Assembly: GCF_900111675.1 (NCBI RefSeq)
Contig: NZ_FOHO01000002.1
Coordinates: 248,001-312,000, forward strand
Source of the DNA: Paracoccus homiensis
Lineage (GTDB): Bacteria > Pseudomonadota > Alphaproteobacteria > Rhodobacterales > Rhodobacteraceae
Direction of reading: 5' to 3'
Length of the DNA: 64,000 bases
The notes beneath the pieces were generated by a model that did not search any database, was not told where the DNA came from, and saw only the letters and a program-made list of their open reading frames with translations. Position 1 is the stretch's first letter, and the number at the start of each line of letters is the position of its first letter. Below are positions 16,335 to 25,713 of the stretch, one piece after another. Made by a program: the position numbers and the translations under genes.

Positions 16335-17873
16335 TCACGTATCGCCCTGTCCAGAGAAACCCGCCACCCGCCGTACCCGACCATCCGCGTGATGCAGGTC
16401 CAGAATCGGCACGCCATCATCGTGACGCAGGATCAGAACCGCGCCCGGACCTTCCGTCCCGGAATCGTTCCACAGCACGGCGCCGTCTTGCGCGATCAGC
16501 CGCAGACCCCGACAATCCAGCCGCAACTGTCCGACATGCCCCGGCGCGGGCGCCCAGACCGTATCGCCCGCAGCATCCAGCAGGCGCAGACCCGCGTCGG
16601 GATCGTTGACCAGCCGCGCCGCGCCATCCACCGCCTGCAACAACTGGCCGGGGCGCAGCACGGGGTCGATATCCGCGCCCATCCGGTCGCGGGCAGGCGT
16701 TTCCCCGGCAAGCCCCCGGCGGATCAGCGCCCGCAGATCATCGTCATCCCAACCGTTGTGATCGGCGGCCGCGCACAGGATCAGCGCCTTGGCATAGGCG
16801 GCGACGGGCGTCATCTGCCCGGCCTCGACCGCGCCGGTCTCGGCCAGCCACGCGCCCGCGGCATAGTGGAACGCGCCGACCGCACCCCCGATCACGCGGC
16901 TGCCATCGACGACCAGTACCCCGGCATCGCGGGCCTGCATCAATGCGGCACAGATTTCACCCCGCTGCGGATCATCAACATCACCAGCGGGGAAATTGCC
17001 TTCGCCATATGCCTCCAGCACGATGGCGCGGGCACCCCGGTCCACCGCATCGCGGATCATCGCGGCCAATGGCGATCCGGCAAATCGCGCCGGAAAGGCC
17101 GGCAACTGGACCACCGACAGTCCGTCAATGGCGTCGTCGATCGCGGTCAGCTGATCCTGCACCGAGCGTCGGGCATCGGGATGGTCCAGCGCGACCTTGG
17201 GCATCGCGGGCCCCGGAAGGGGGGGCGCATCGCCCACCCGGCAGCCGATCCCGACCTCGGCCAGGGGGGGCAGATGCGGGCTGTCAAAGGCCGCGAACCG
17301 CGTCGAGGACACCTTCAGCGCCCGGTTCCCGCGCAGCAGCTTGCCATCGAAGAACAGCGCGACCTCGGGCAGGCGCAGCCGGGCGGCGGAAATCGCGCCC
17401 GCGACATTGGCAAAGGCATCGCTGCCTGCGTTCAGGACCAGACCCTGCGCGGTCTCGCGAAACAGCGGCAGTTGCGATCCGGTCAGGATCACCGGTTTCG
17501 ACAGAACCGCGCGGCCCATGCCCAGCCGATCGAATTGCGACAACAGAAAGGACAGCGCCGCGCCGCTGAAATCCATCGTGTCGGTGCCGTGCAGGATCAC
17601 GAAGGCATCGTAATCGTCGTAACGCGCCAGCACCGCCCGCGCCATCACGCACCAGTCGCGCGGCTGAAGGTTGGTGCTGTCCAGCGTGTCGTGTCCATCG
17701 GGACCGAAGGGAAGGCCGGGGTGAAAATCGATCCGCAGCCGCGGATCGGCGGCAGCCAGCGCCGGCATCATCAGATCCCGCGCCGCATCGGCGAAACGCG
17801 CCGCGGGCAAGGGCGCCAGCGGCGTACCCACGCAACTGATCGTGCCGCCGGTATTGATGATACAGATGCGCAT
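16335..17873 (-). CDS. Asparaginase (type I/II fold) with a long C-terminal extension
   Basis: A 512-residue protein whose first 330 residues are an L-asparaginase fold: NTGGTISC with Thr11 as probable nucleophile, and ILHGTDTMDFSG near residues 93-104 with the second catalytic Thr-Asp pair, followed by ILTGSQLPL. Typical asparaginases end near residue 340; here another 170 residues follow, with an alanine-rich segment, PGQLLQAVDGAARLVND and a beta-rich C-terminus of unknown role. No signal peptide is present, suggesting cytoplasmic hydrolysis of asparagine or a related amide. It is unrelated in fold to the second asparaginase at 23.9-24.9 kb. Regulation is not evident; the gene stands alone. 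Confidence 0.85.
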   Translation of the reverse strand: MRICIINTGGTISCVGTPLAPLPAARFADAARDLMMPALAAADPRLRIDFHPGLPFGPDGHDTLDSTNLQPRDWCVMARAVLARYDDYDAFVILHGTDTMDFSGAALSFLLSQFDRLGMGRAVLSKPVILTGSQLPLFRETAQGLVLNAGSDAFANVAGAISAARLRLPEVALFFDGKLLRGNRALKVSSTRFAAFDSPHLPPLAEVGIGCRVGDAPPLPGPAMPKVALDHPDARRSVQDQLTAIDDAIDGLSVVQLPAFPARFAGSPLAAMIRDAVDRGARAIVLEAYGEGNFPAGDVDDPQRGEICAALMQARDAGVLVVDGSRVIGGAVGAFHYAAGAWLAETGAVEAGQMTPVAAYAKALILCAAADHNGWDDDDLRALIRRGLAGETPARDRMGADIDPVLRPGQLLQAVDGAARLVNDPDAGLRLLDAAGDTVWAPAPGHVGQLRLDCRGLRLIAQDGAVLWNDSGTEGPGAVLILRHDDGVPILDLHHADGRVRRVAGFSGQGDT

Positions 17874-18035
17874 GACCGCCCCTCGCCCCTATGAATACCC
17901 TGACCTCTTAGGGCCGAAGAACTTTCCGGTCAAAGCACTGGAACCGGGACCGGCCCTGACGCGTTGCGAACGCCGGTCGTGTTTCCCAGCTTACTGTGCG
18001 ATACTCGACCCCGTCAGCCAGGGAGACCAGCCAGC

Positions 18036-18497
18036 ATGACAATCAACTTTACCGTGAATGGCGAAGACCGCAGCGTGGATGTCGATCCCGACACGCCGCT
18101 TCTGTGGGTCTTGCGCGACGAATTGAAAATGACCGGCACCAAGTTCGGTTGCGGCATCGCCCAATGCGGCGCCTGCACCGTGCATCTGGACGGAATGCCG
18201 CGCCGGTCCTGCGTGACGCCGATCTCGATGGTCGACGGATCCGATGTCACCACCATCGAGGGCGTCTCGGGCCCCGAGGCCGAGGCCGTGCAGGCCGCCT
18301 GGACCGCCATCGACGTGCCGCAATGCGGCTATTGCCAGTCGGGCCAGATCATGTCCGCGACCGCGCTTCTGCAAATGGTCACGAACCCCACCGATGAGGA
18401 TATCGACAACGCGATGGCGGGCAATATCTGCCGCTGCGCCACCTATGTCCGCATTCGGCAGGCGATCCATGACGCCGCCAAGACGTTGGAGGGTTAA
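18036..18497 (+). CDS. (2Fe-2S) subunit of an isoquinoline 1-oxidoreductase-like molybdenum hydroxylase
   Basis: A 153-residue electron-transfer subunit. The plant-ferredoxin-type cluster is bound by Cys39, Cys44, Cys47 and Cys59 ([16 protein letters not shown] and RSCV). The second cluster lies in the C-terminal helical domain, with [11 protein letters not shown] and NICRCATY. This is the normal size and layout for the small subunit of xanthine-oxidase-family enzymes of the IorA type. The AUG was chosen at [20 protein letters not shown], with GGGAGA upstream. The Mo-subunit gene begins three bases after the stop, followed by a di-haem c protein, so the three form one operon and one periplasm-facing complex. 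Confidence 0.92.
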   Translation: MTINFTVNGEDRSVDVDPDTPLLWVLRDELKMTGTKFGCGIAQCGACTVHLDGMPRRSCVTPISMVDGSDVTTIEGVSGPEAEAVQAAWTAIDVPQCGYCQSGQIMSATALLQMVTNPTDEDIDNAMAGNICRCATYVRIRQAIHDAAKTLEG

Positions 18498-18500
18498 GCC

Positions 18501-20648
18501 ATGAACATTCAGACCAGCCGCCGGGGCTTTCTGACCGGGCTGATCGTGGCCGTGGCGCTGCCGCGTCTGGCACGGGCCGAAGGACGCGCGGGTTATTTCA
18601 ACGAACTGCCCGCCGGCGACAGCGAATGGGCGCCGAACGCCTTCATCCGGGTCGCCCCCGACAACACCGTCACCGTGCTGATCAAGCATATCGAATTCGG
18701 CCAGGGCCCCTATACCGGCCTGACCACCCTCGTGGCCGAGGAAATGGACGCCGACTGGGGCCAGATGCGCGCCGCCGCAGCCCCCGCCGATGCCGAGAAA
18801 TACGCCAACCTCGCCTTCGGGATGCAGGGCACGGGCGGCTCGACCGCCATGGCCAACAGCTTCATGCAGATGCGCAAGGCCGGGGCCGCCGCGCGCGCCA
18901 TGCTGGTTGCCGCCGCCGCGCAGAAATTCGGCGTGTCGCCCGACCAGATCACCATCGAAAAGGGCGTGCTGCGCGCGGGCGATCAATCCGCAAGCTTCGG
19001 TGAACTGGCCGAAGCCGCCGCCAGCCAGACCGCGCCCGAGGATCCGCCCGTCAAGGACCCCGCCGATTTCCGCCTGATCGGGACCGATCTGCCCAAGGTC
19101 GATACCAAGGCCAAGACCGACGGGCAGGCGCAGTTTTCGCTGGATGTCTATCGCGACGGAATGCTGACCGCCGTGGTCGCGCATCCGCCGAAATTCGGCG
19201 CGACGGTGGCAGGCTTCGACGACAGCGCCGCCACGCAGGTCGCCGGGGTGCGCAAGGTCGTGCAGATCCCGCAGGGCGTTGCGGTTCTGGCCGACAACAC
19301 CTTTGCCGCGCTGAAGGGCCGGGCCGCATTGAAGGTGGACTGGGACGACAGCGCCGCCGAAACCCGCAGCAGCGAACAGATGGTCCAGGAATGGACCGCC
19401 GCGGCGCAGGCCACCGGCAACAGCACCAAGGATTGGGAAATCGAAGCCTCGGGCGATGTCGATCAGGCGCTTGCCGATGGCGACGTGCTGGAAGCCACCT
19501 ATGTCTTTCCCTATCTGGCCCACACCCCGATGGAGCCTCTGGACGGTGTCCTTGAACTGCGCGAGGGCGAGGCCGAGGTCTGGATGGGCAGCCAGATGCA
19601 GACCGGCGATGCCGCCGCCGTGTCGCAGGTTCTGGGCATCGACAATGTGCGCCTGCACACGATGCTGGCCGGCGGCAGCTTTGGTCGGCGCGCCCAGCAG
19701 GATTCGCATTTCGCCGCAGAACTTGCCGCCGTCGCCAAGGCCAACGGCCCCGGCGCGGTCAAGCTGATGTGGACGCGCGAGGATGACATCAAGGGCGGCT
19801 ATTACCGCCCGCTGACCGTCCATAACATGAAGGGCGCGATCGGCGCGGACGGCAAGCTGACCGCCTGGGATCACGGCATCGCCTCGCAGCCCATCTTCAT
19901 CGGCACGCCATTCGAACCGATGCTGCAGGGCGGTCCCGATTTCAGTGCCTTCGAAGGGGCGTCGGAGCTGCGCTACGCAACCCCGAACCACCGGCTGCGC
20001 TGGTCGCAGATGGACTCGCCCGTGTCGACGCTTTGGTGGCGTTCGGTCGGGCATAGCCATACCGGCTTTGCCGTCGAATGCTTTATCGACGAATTGCTGG
20101 AAAAGGCCGGTCAGGACCCGATCGAAGGTCGTCTGGCCCTGCTGGGCGACGATCATCCGCGCGAAAAGGCGGTGCTGCAACGTGCCGCGGAAATGGCGCA
20201 GATGTCTGGCGATTACGGCTATGGCGTGGCGGTGGTCAAATCCTTCGACACCTATGTCGCCCAGATCGCCGAGGTCGAGGATCGCGGCGGCGTCCCGCAT
20301 GTGCGCCGCGTCTGGTGCGCGGTCGATTGCGGCATCGCCGTGAACCCCAATGTGATCCGCGCCCAGATGGAGGGCGGCATCGGCTATGGCCTGTCCGCCG
20401 TTCTTTACAGCGAAATCACGCTGGAAGAAGGCGGCCTGATCCGGCAGGCCAACTGGGACGGCTATCCGATCATGCGCATCCCGCAGATGCCCGCGGTCGA
20501 GGTGGCGATCATCCCCTCGGCCGAACCGCCCACCGGCGTCGGCGAACCCGGCACCCCGCCCATCGGCCCCGCCGTGGCCAATGCCTGGCGTCGCATGACC
20601 GGCACGGCACTGCGCCGCCTGCCCATCATCCCCGTTCCCGTGGCATAG
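18501..20648 (+). CDS. Molybdopterin-binding subunit, isoquinoline 1-oxidoreductase-like (IorB type)
   Basis: A 715-residue catalytic subunit of the xanthine-oxidase family, IorB branch. A Tat-type signal, [21 protein letters not shown], covers residues 6-26, so the folded complex is exported. The molybdenum-cofactor core includes [33 protein letters not shown] and the C-terminal [17 protein letters not shown], whose Glu is the general base of this family. These enzymes hydroxylate aromatic N-heterocycles or oxidise aldehydes; the true substrate is unknown. It pairs with the 2Fe-2S subunit before it and the c-type protein after it. No XdhC-like maturation gene is seen nearby. Confidence 0.9.
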   Translation: MNIQTSRRGFLTGLIVAVALPRLARAEGRAGYFNELPAGDSEWAPNAFIRVAPDNTVTVLIKHIEFGQGPYTGLTTLVAEEMDADWGQMRAAAAPADAEKYANLAFGMQGTGGSTAMANSFMQMRKAGAAARAMLVAAAAQKFGVSPDQITIEKGVLRAGDQSASFGELAEAAASQTAPEDPPVKDPADFRLIGTDLPKVDTKAKTDGQAQFSLDVYRDGMLTAVVAHPPKFGATVAGFDDSAATQVAGVRKVVQIPQGVAVLADNTFAALKGRAALKVDWDDSAAETRSSEQMVQEWTAAAQATGNSTKDWEIEASGDVDQALADGDVLEATYVFPYLAHTPMEPLDGVLELREGEAEVWMGSQMQTGDAAAVSQVLGIDNVRLHTMLAGGSFGRRAQQDSHFAAELAAVAKANGPGAVKLMWTREDDIKGGYYRPLTVHNMKGAIGADGKLTAWDHGIASQPIFIGTPFEPMLQGGPDFSAFEGASELRYATPNHRLRWSQMDSPVSTLWWRSVGHSHTGFAVECFIDELLEKAGQDPIEGRLALLGDDHPREKAVLQRAAEMAQMSGDYGYGVAVVKSFDTYVAQIAEVEDRGGVPHVRRVWCAVDCGIAVNPNVIRAQMEGGIGYGLSAVLYSEITLEEGGLIRQANWDGYPIMRIPQMPAVEVAIIPSAEPPTGVGEPGTPPIGPAVANAWRRMTGTALRRLPIIPVPVA

Positions 20649-20658
20649 GAGGCCGCAC

Positions 20659-21279
20659 ATGATCCGAGTATTTCCGGTGGCGGCGCTGGCCGCCCTGCTG
20701 ACCATGCCCGCCGCCGCGCAGGACAGCGCCGCCCCTGCCGAGGACCTGCGCCCGGTGTCCGAATTCGACAGCATCGCCGATCAGAACGAACGGTCGGCCG
20801 CGCTGTTTCAGGAAATGGGCAAGGTCCTGACCCATCCGCGCTGCGTGAATTGCCACCCCAAGGGCGACAGCCCGCTGCAGGGTGATGACATGCATCCGCA
20901 CATGCCGCCGGTCATTCGTGGCGATGCCGATTTCGGCGCCCCCGGCATGACCTGCAACACCTGTCACGGCGCCGAGAATATCGACATCGTCGGCGCCGGC
21001 GGCATCGAAAGCATCCCCGGCCACGAGCCGTGGTCGCTGGCCCCGATCGAGATGGCCTGGCAGGACAAGTCGCTGGCCGAGATCTGTGAACAGATCAAGG
21101 ATCCCGAACGCAATGGCGACCGCACGCTGGAGGATCTGCACGAACACATGGCCGAGGATGGGCTGGTCGGCTGGGGTTGGCATCCCGGCAAGGGGCGCAG
21201 CCCGGCCCCCGGCAGCCAGCAGGCCTTCGGCGAACTGACCCGCGCCTGGATCGATACCGGGGCAGCCTGCCCCGGCTGA
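20659..21279 (+). CDS. Secreted di-haem c-type cytochrome partner of the molybdenum hydroxylase
   Basis: A 206-residue exported protein with a signal peptide ([20 protein letters not shown]) and two haem-c motifs: CVNCH at residues 62-66 and CNTCH at 99-103. Methionines in DDMHPHMPP and APGM could be axial ligands. It begins 10 bases after the IorB-like gene and probably accepts electrons from that enzyme in the periplasm, passing them to the respiratory chain. The pattern is found as a third component with IorAB-like enzymes in other Proteobacteria. No other domain is apparent. Confidence 0.87.
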   Translation: MIRVFPVAALAALLTMPAAAQDSAAPAEDLRPVSEFDSIADQNERSAALFQEMGKVLTHPRCVNCHPKGDSPLQGDDMHPHMPPVIRGDADFGAPGMTCNTCHGAENIDIVGAGGIESIPGHEPWSLAPIEMAWQDKSLAEICEQIKDPERNGDRTLEDLHEHMAEDGLVGWGWHPGKGRSPAPGSQQAFGELTRAWIDTGAACPG

Positions 21280-21328
21280 TCCGCCTGACATTCCCGAACG
21301 CCCCGCCCGACCGGCGGGGCGTTCTGCC

Positions 21329-22357
21329 TTACTGCGTCCAGCCGCCCAGGAAGCTGGCGATGTTGTCGGTCAGGTCATCCGACAGATAGCCCCCTTCCTG
21401 CACCATGACGGTCGGCAGCCCCGCGGCGCGGATGTGGCGGGCGGCCCGGGCAAAGCCTTCGGTGGTGACCGACAGCCCCCGCAGGGGGTCGTTCTCATGC
21501 GCATCCAGCCCCAGCGCCAGAACCAGCGCACCGGGCGCGAATTCCGCGATCCGCGTCAGGGCCTGGTCAATCGCGGCCAGCCACTGCGCGTCGCCCTGTC
21601 CCTGCGGCAGCGGCAGGTTCAGGTTGAAACCCTGCCCCGCGCCCCGACCGGTTTCATGCGCATATCCCAGATAGAACGGATAGAACGAGCCCGGATCGGC
21701 ATGGACCGACACCGTCAGCACATCGGCGCGGTCATAGAAGATCTCTTGCGTGCCGTTGCCGTGATGAACGTCGATATCCAGCACCGCCACCCGGTCATGC
21801 CGCGCCCGCAGCGCCTGCGCCGCGATGGCCGAATTGTTCAGAAAGCAATGCCCCGCCGCCATGTCCGCATCCGCATGATGCCCGGGCGGACGACACAACG
21901 CATAGGCCGCCCCCGCGCCATTGGCCACAGCATCGGCCGCTGCCAATGCGGTATCGACCCCGCGCAGCGCGGCCTGCCATGTCGACGGCCCGACCGGGCA
22001 GGCCGTGTCGGCCATGTGCCAGCCCGCGCGACCGACGATCCCCTGGGGATAGGTCTGGGTCGCCTTCTGCGGATGAAGATTGGCCACCACCTCGGCCCCG
22101 GCGGCGGGGAAGGTCTGCCATTCCGCCCAGCAGTTCTGCAGAAAATCCAGATAGCGCGCGGTGTGGATCTGACGCAGCGGACCATGATCGGCCACCGGGG
22201 GATCGATGGTCGTCAGCCCCACCCGCGTCAGCCCCGCCACAAGCCGGCGGGCGCGTTCGGGCAGTTCCTTGTTCGGACCCGGAACCCCGCGCAGCATCCA
22301 GAAGCGCGGGTCATGGGCATCGGTATCGGGCGCGTAAAAGCAGGGCAGCTTGGTCAT
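21329..22357 (-). CDS. Histone deacetylase/acetylpolyamine amidohydrolase family protein
   Basis: A 342-residue zinc amidohydrolase of the HDAC fold, which removes acetyl groups from acetylated amines. The active-site blocks are complete: RPPGHHADADMAAGHCFLNN (tandem His at 160-161), LDIDVHHGNGTQEIFYDRAD with zinc ligands near 194-198, and LALGLDAHENDPLRGL near 285. In bacteria such proteins often act on acetylpolyamines or other small amides, not on histones. The AUG (MTKLPCFYAP) immediately follows the DUF924 stop codon (TGAGATG); an AUG five codons earlier (MTGSE) overlaps DUF924 and is an alternative. The two genes are translationally coupled. Confidence 0.9.
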   Translation of the reverse strand: MTKLPCFYAPDTDAHDPRFWMLRGVPGPNKELPERARRLVAGLTRVGLTTIDPPVADHGPLRQIHTARYLDFLQNCWAEWQTFPAAGAEVVANLHPQKATQTYPQGIVGRAGWHMADTACPVGPSTWQAALRGVDTALAAADAVANGAGAAYALCRPPGHHADADMAAGHCFLNNSAIAAQALRARHDRVAVLDIDVHHGNGTQEIFYDRADVLTVSVHADPGSFYPFYLGYAHETGRGAGQGFNLNLPLPQGQGDAQWLAAIDQALTRIAEFAPGALVLALGLDAHENDPLRGLSVTTEGFARAARHIRAAGLPTVMVQEGGYLSDDLTDNIASFLGGWTQ

Positions 22358-22358
22358 C

Positions 22359-22904
22359 TCAGAACCCGTCATGTGTTTTCAGGAACTCGGCCTCGGCCGG
22401 GGTCGTGTCGCGGCCCAGCACGGCGTTGCGATGCGGAAAGCGGCCGAACCGGGCGATGATGTCGCGATGTTCGCGGGCGAAATGCAGCGAATGCTGATTT
22501 CCAAGCGCCTGATACAGTCGCACCGACATGTCCTGATCGGCCAGATCCTCGCTATGCATGAAGGGCAGGTAGAAGAACTGCCGCGCGGTCGGTTCGGAAT
22601 CCTGATCGAACCCTTGGCTCAGCGCCATCTTCGCCGTCGCCAGCGCCTGATCGTTGCTTTCGAAGGACCGGGCCGATCCCCGGAACATGTTGCGCGGAAA
22701 CTGATCCTGCACGATGGTCAGGGCCAGCGCATCCGCCGCGTTATGCATCCAATGCGGCAGATCCCCGGCAAACGCGGCCTCGTAGGTGTCGCCGAACCGC
22801 TCTGCAATGCTGCGGTCGATCTGGTCGGATTTCTTGAACCAATACGGGCGCATCTCGTCAGAGAACCAGAAATCGCGAACCTCTTGCGGTGATTTGGCGG
22901 CCAT
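22359..22904 (-). CDS. DUF924 family protein
   Basis: A 181-residue soluble protein of DUF924. The family signature is clear: DFWFSDEMRPYWFKKSDQID at residues 11-30, then ALTIVQDQFPRNMFRGSARS and RQFFYLPFMHSEDLADQD, with many aromatic residues and predicted alpha-helices in a TPR-like arrangement. The biochemical role is unknown. Its stop codon abuts the HDAC-like gene, with which it is coupled. It is divergent from the TauE/SafE transporter. Confidence 0.9.
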   Translation of the reverse strand: MAAKSPQEVRDFWFSDEMRPYWFKKSDQIDRSIAERFGDTYEAAFAGDLPHWMHNAADALALTIVQDQFPRNMFRGSARSFESNDQALATAKMALSQGFDQDSEPTARQFFYLPFMHSEDLADQDMSVRLYQALGNQHSLHFAREHRDIIARFGRFPHRNAVLGRDTTPAEAEFLKTHDGF

Positions 22905-22987
22905 CGGACACTCCTTTTCGGACCCGGCACAGCAAAGGCCTTTCGGCGCCGCTTTACAAGGCCCGCCGAAAGGCGCAATGCGGCCAT

Positions 22988-23746
22988 ATGCTTGAACTGA
23001 CTTTCGACCTTGTGCTGATTTTGCTGGCGGCGGGTTTCGCGGCGGGCTTCATCGATTCGATCGCCGGTGGCGGTGGCCTGATCACCGTGCCGGCGCTGAT
23101 GCTGGCCGGCGTGCCGCCCGCACAGGCGCTGGCCACGAACAAGGTGCAGGGTGCCTTCGGCGCGGCCACGGCGGCGGTCAGCTATGCCGCCAAGGGGCTG
23201 GTCGATCCGCGTCGGCAATGGAAGGCCGCACTGCTGGCCGGGCTGGGCGGGGTTCTGGGCGCGGGGCTGGTTACCTATCTGCCGACCGAGGCGTTGCGCC
23301 TTGGACTGCCGGTGATCCTGATCGGGATCGCGATCTTCTTTGCGGTCAAGCCGGGCCTGAACGATCTGGACCGGACCCAGCGGATGGCCCCCGCGCTGTT
23401 CGCGGCGCTGATCGTGCCGATGGTCGGTTTCTATGACGGCCTGATCGGGCCGGGGGCCGGGTCGTTCTACATGATCGCCTTTGTCACGCTGGCGGGCTAT
23501 GGCGTGCTGAAGGCGACCGCGCATACAAAGCTGTTGAACCTGTTTTCCAATCTGGGTGGGCTGCTGACCTTCGCGCTGATCGGTCAGCCGCTGTGGCTGC
23601 TGGGCATCATGATGGGCGTGGCGCAGATCGCGGGCGCGGCCCTGGGCGCGCGGCTGGCGGCGCGGGTCGGGTCGCGGCTGATCAAGCCGCTGTTGGTCGT
23701 CACCTCGACCGTGCTTGCGGCGCGGCTGCTGTGGGAGATGCTGTAG
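22988..23746 (+). CDS. TSUP/TauE-SafE family sulfite/organic anion transporter
   Basis: A 252-residue inner-membrane protein with about seven to eight hydrophobic segments. The family repeat appears twice, as GFIDSIAGGGGLITVPALML near residue 19 and GFYDGLIGPGAGSFYMIAF near 146, and NKVQGAFG follows the first. TSUP members export sulfite, sulfolactate or other sulfur and organic anions. No substrate clue exists in the neighbourhood, where genes are divergent or convergent. The AUG at MLELTFDLVLILLAAGFAAG is the family start; the ribosome-binding site is weak (AAAGGCGC). Confidence 0.9.
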   Translation: MLELTFDLVLILLAAGFAAGFIDSIAGGGGLITVPALMLAGVPPAQALATNKVQGAFGAATAAVSYAAKGLVDPRRQWKAALLAGLGGVLGAGLVTYLPTEALRLGLPVILIGIAIFFAVKPGLNDLDRTQRMAPALFAALIVPMVGFYDGLIGPGAGSFYMIAFVTLAGYGVLKATAHTKLLNLFSNLGGLLTFALIGQPLWLLGIMMGVAQIAGAALGARLAARVGSRLIKPLLVVTSTVLAARLLWEML

Positions 23747-23869
23747 CAGGGGCCGATGCCCGCTCTGCCAAGGGGCACCGGCCGACTTTGCAGAGAGAGG
23801 CGGGATCGGGGGAGCGACTCCGGGCCTCGGGCGCAGTAAAACAGGTCTTTGCGTCGGATTCGTGACGGA

Positions 23870-24853
23870 TCAGGGAAAACCGGCCGCGGTCCGCATTTCC
23901 CCCGTCACCATCCCGCGCCAATTGGTGATCGGCCCGTTCAGAAACCGGTCCACGACCGGATGCTGCGCCTCCAGCACGCCCAGATGCACCAGAATCGCGG
24001 TGATCGCGGCCTCGCTGGCACGGGTGGCCCCGTCGGTGATCTTGACCGCGCAGCCCAGCCCCAGATCGGGGATGATCGCCACGAACACGCCTTCCGCCCC
24101 CGTCTTCACCGCGACCCGCCCCTTCATCGCGCGCATCAGTTCGGTGCAGGCGCGCCCCTCGCCCGCGACCAGCGCGGGATGGTTGCGCATCGCATCGACC
24201 AGACGCCGCATCGCCTGCCCCCGCAGATCGCCGCCGGGATTGGCGAATTTCGCCATGGCCGTCGCCAGGCCGCGCAGGCTGGTCGCGAAATTCGGGGCCG
24301 AGCAGCCGTCGATGCCGAAGCCGGGACTGGTTTCGCCAGTGACCTCTTCGAAGGTCTGCCGCATGGCCATCTGAACCGGATGATCGGGGCGGATATAGTC
24401 CGCATCGCCGCCCAGATGCCGGTTCAGGGTCAGAAAGCCCGCATGTTTGCCGGAACAGTTGTTGTGCATCTGGCAGGGCGATTCGTCGGAACAGATCAGG
24501 CGGCGCTTCTCGTCCTTGTCGCGGGGCAGATGGCTGCCGCAGCGCAGATCGTCATCGCCCATCCCCATGCCGGTGATCCAGTCCCGCACCGCATCGAGAT
24601 GAAGCCGTGCGCCATTGTGGCTGGCACAGGCCAGCGCAAGGTGCCGGTCGGTCAGACCCGCCGCATCGGCCGCGCCGCTTTCCAGCAGGGGCAGCGCCTG
24701 TACCATCTTGCACGAAGATCGCGGAAAGACGACCGTGTCGGGAATTCCCCAAGCCTCGACCACGCCCTTGCTGTCGCAAATGACCGCATGACCGCGATGC
24801 AGGCTTTCGGGACGCCCGCCACGCCACAACTCTATCATTTCGGCTGAACGCAT
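23870..24853 (-). CDS. Asparaginase of the rhizobial ReAV (PF06089) type
   Basis: A 327-residue asparaginase of the class described from Rhizobium etli ReAV, unrelated in fold to bacterial type I/II enzymes. The characteristic residues fit: Ser46 and Lys49 in PRSSCKMVQ, Ser77 in CASHNG, and the metal-binding Cys132, Lys135 and Cys183 in NNCSGKHAG and IDGCSAPNF, each three to six positions lower than in ReAV. It would hydrolyse L-asparagine to aspartate and ammonia in the cytoplasm. It stands alone, convergent with the TauE/SafE gene and divergent from the IalB-like gene. The residue correspondence is by motif order from memory of the family. Confidence 0.88.
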   Translation of the reverse strand: MRSAEMIELWRGGRPESLHRGHAVICDSKGVVEAWGIPDTVVFPRSSCKMVQALPLLESGAADAAGLTDRHLALACASHNGARLHLDAVRDWITGMGMGDDDLRCGSHLPRDKDEKRRLICSDESPCQMHNNCSGKHAGFLTLNRHLGGDADYIRPDHPVQMAMRQTFEEVTGETSPGFGIDGCSAPNFATSLRGLATAMAKFANPGGDLRGQAMRRLVDAMRNHPALVAGEGRACTELMRAMKGRVAVKTGAEGVFVAIIPDLGLGCAVKITDGATRASEAAITAILVHLGVLEAQHPVVDRFLNGPITNWRGMVTGEMRTAAGFP

Positions 24854-25003
24854 CGCAATTTTCCCCCTGACAATTGCGCGATTTCATGACCTGCGCCCTT
24901 TTTTGGGCCATGATTTTCGTTATCGTGAAGGTGGACGGTTGAAAAGAGCACCGCAATCGGGAAAAACGCCGGGCGAAACGGCGAAATGGCAGGAGGCCAG
25001 AGC

Positions 25004-25528
25004 ATGATGAAGACCACGCTGCGCGGCATTGCGGCGACCCTGGTCCTGACGACCGGGATCAGCGCGGCAAGTGCCCAGGAATCCACGAATGTCGTGGCAA
25101 CCGAAGGGGATTGGACCGTATTCGCAGCCAGCAACCCCAAGGAATGCTGGGCGGTATCCCCCCCGAAATCGACGCTGAACACCGATGGTCAGGGCAACGA
25201 AAAGGAAGTGACGCGCGGCGATATCCGCCTGTATGTCGCCTATCGTTCGGGGCAGAACGGTGAGGTTTCCTTTACCGGCGGTTATCCTTTCGCACCGGAT
25301 TCGACCGTCGAGGTCGATATCGGCGGTCAGAAATTCAACCTGTTCACCGAGGGCGAGAATGCCTGGACCGGCAGCCCGGCCGAGGATGAAAAGCTGATCG
25401 GTGCGCTGCGCGCAGGGTCCAGCGCGGTCTTTACCGCACGGTCGTCGCGCGGAACGACCACCAAGGACACGTTCAGCTTGGCAGGCATCACCGCCGCGAC
25501 CAATACCGCCAAGGCGCGCTGCCAGTAA
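25004..25528 (+). CDS. Secreted IalB-like (invasion-associated locus B) protein
   Basis: A 174-residue exported protein. The signal peptide MMKTTLRGIAATLVLTTGIS ends near residue 24 (AASA). The mature part matches the IalB family pattern: GDWTVFAASNPKECWAVSPP at the start, and two cysteines (about residues 46 and 173) that may pair. Despite the name, IalB-like proteins are common in free-living alphaproteobacteria, where the function is unknown. An AGGAGG ribosome-binding site 7 bases before the first of two adjacent AUG codons fixes the start. Copy 3 of the 3'-end repeat follows the gene. Confidence 0.85.
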   Translation: MMKTTLRGIAATLVLTTGISAASAQESTNVVATEGDWTVFAASNPKECWAVSPPKSTLNTDGQGNEKEVTRGDIRLYVAYRSGQNGEVSFTGGYPFAPDSTVEVDIGGQKFNLFTEGENAWTGSPAEDEKLIGALRAGSSAVFTARSSRGTTTKDTFSLAGITAATNTAKARCQ

Positions 25529-25570
25529 CCCGACACGGGCGTGTCATCAGGCGTGGTGGGCGTCAAGGAT

Positions 25571-25632
25571 GGGGGCGCTGCCCCCGTCACCTTCGGTGAC
25601 TCCCCCGGGATATTTCGTCCAAGGCAAGAAAC
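25571..25632 (+). repeat. 3'-end GGGATATTT-type intergenic repeat, copy 3
   Basis: Forty-two bases after the IalB-like stop codon, GGGGGC-GCT-GCCCCC and GTCACC-TTC-GGTGAC form two adjacent hairpins, followed by TCCCCCGGGATATTTCG and a tail containing GCAAGAAA. This is the fullest of three copies (others at 1782 and 1952). It may end or stabilise the IalB-like transcript ahead of rlmN. Confidence 0.65.
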
Positions 25633-25713
25633 AGGCCGGTTGATTTTCGGCCTGCTTTCGCTTATCTGCAGGTCTTTCGCCCAAAGCCCACGCAACAGCC
25701 CCCCGGTAGACCC

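Noticed and set aside
17991..20774. A 927-codon minus-strand open frame opposite the molybdenum hydroxylase genes
   Set aside because: The plus strand encodes IorA/IorB-like proteins with complete motifs; the antisense frame is Gly/His/Arg-rich without any family resemblance.
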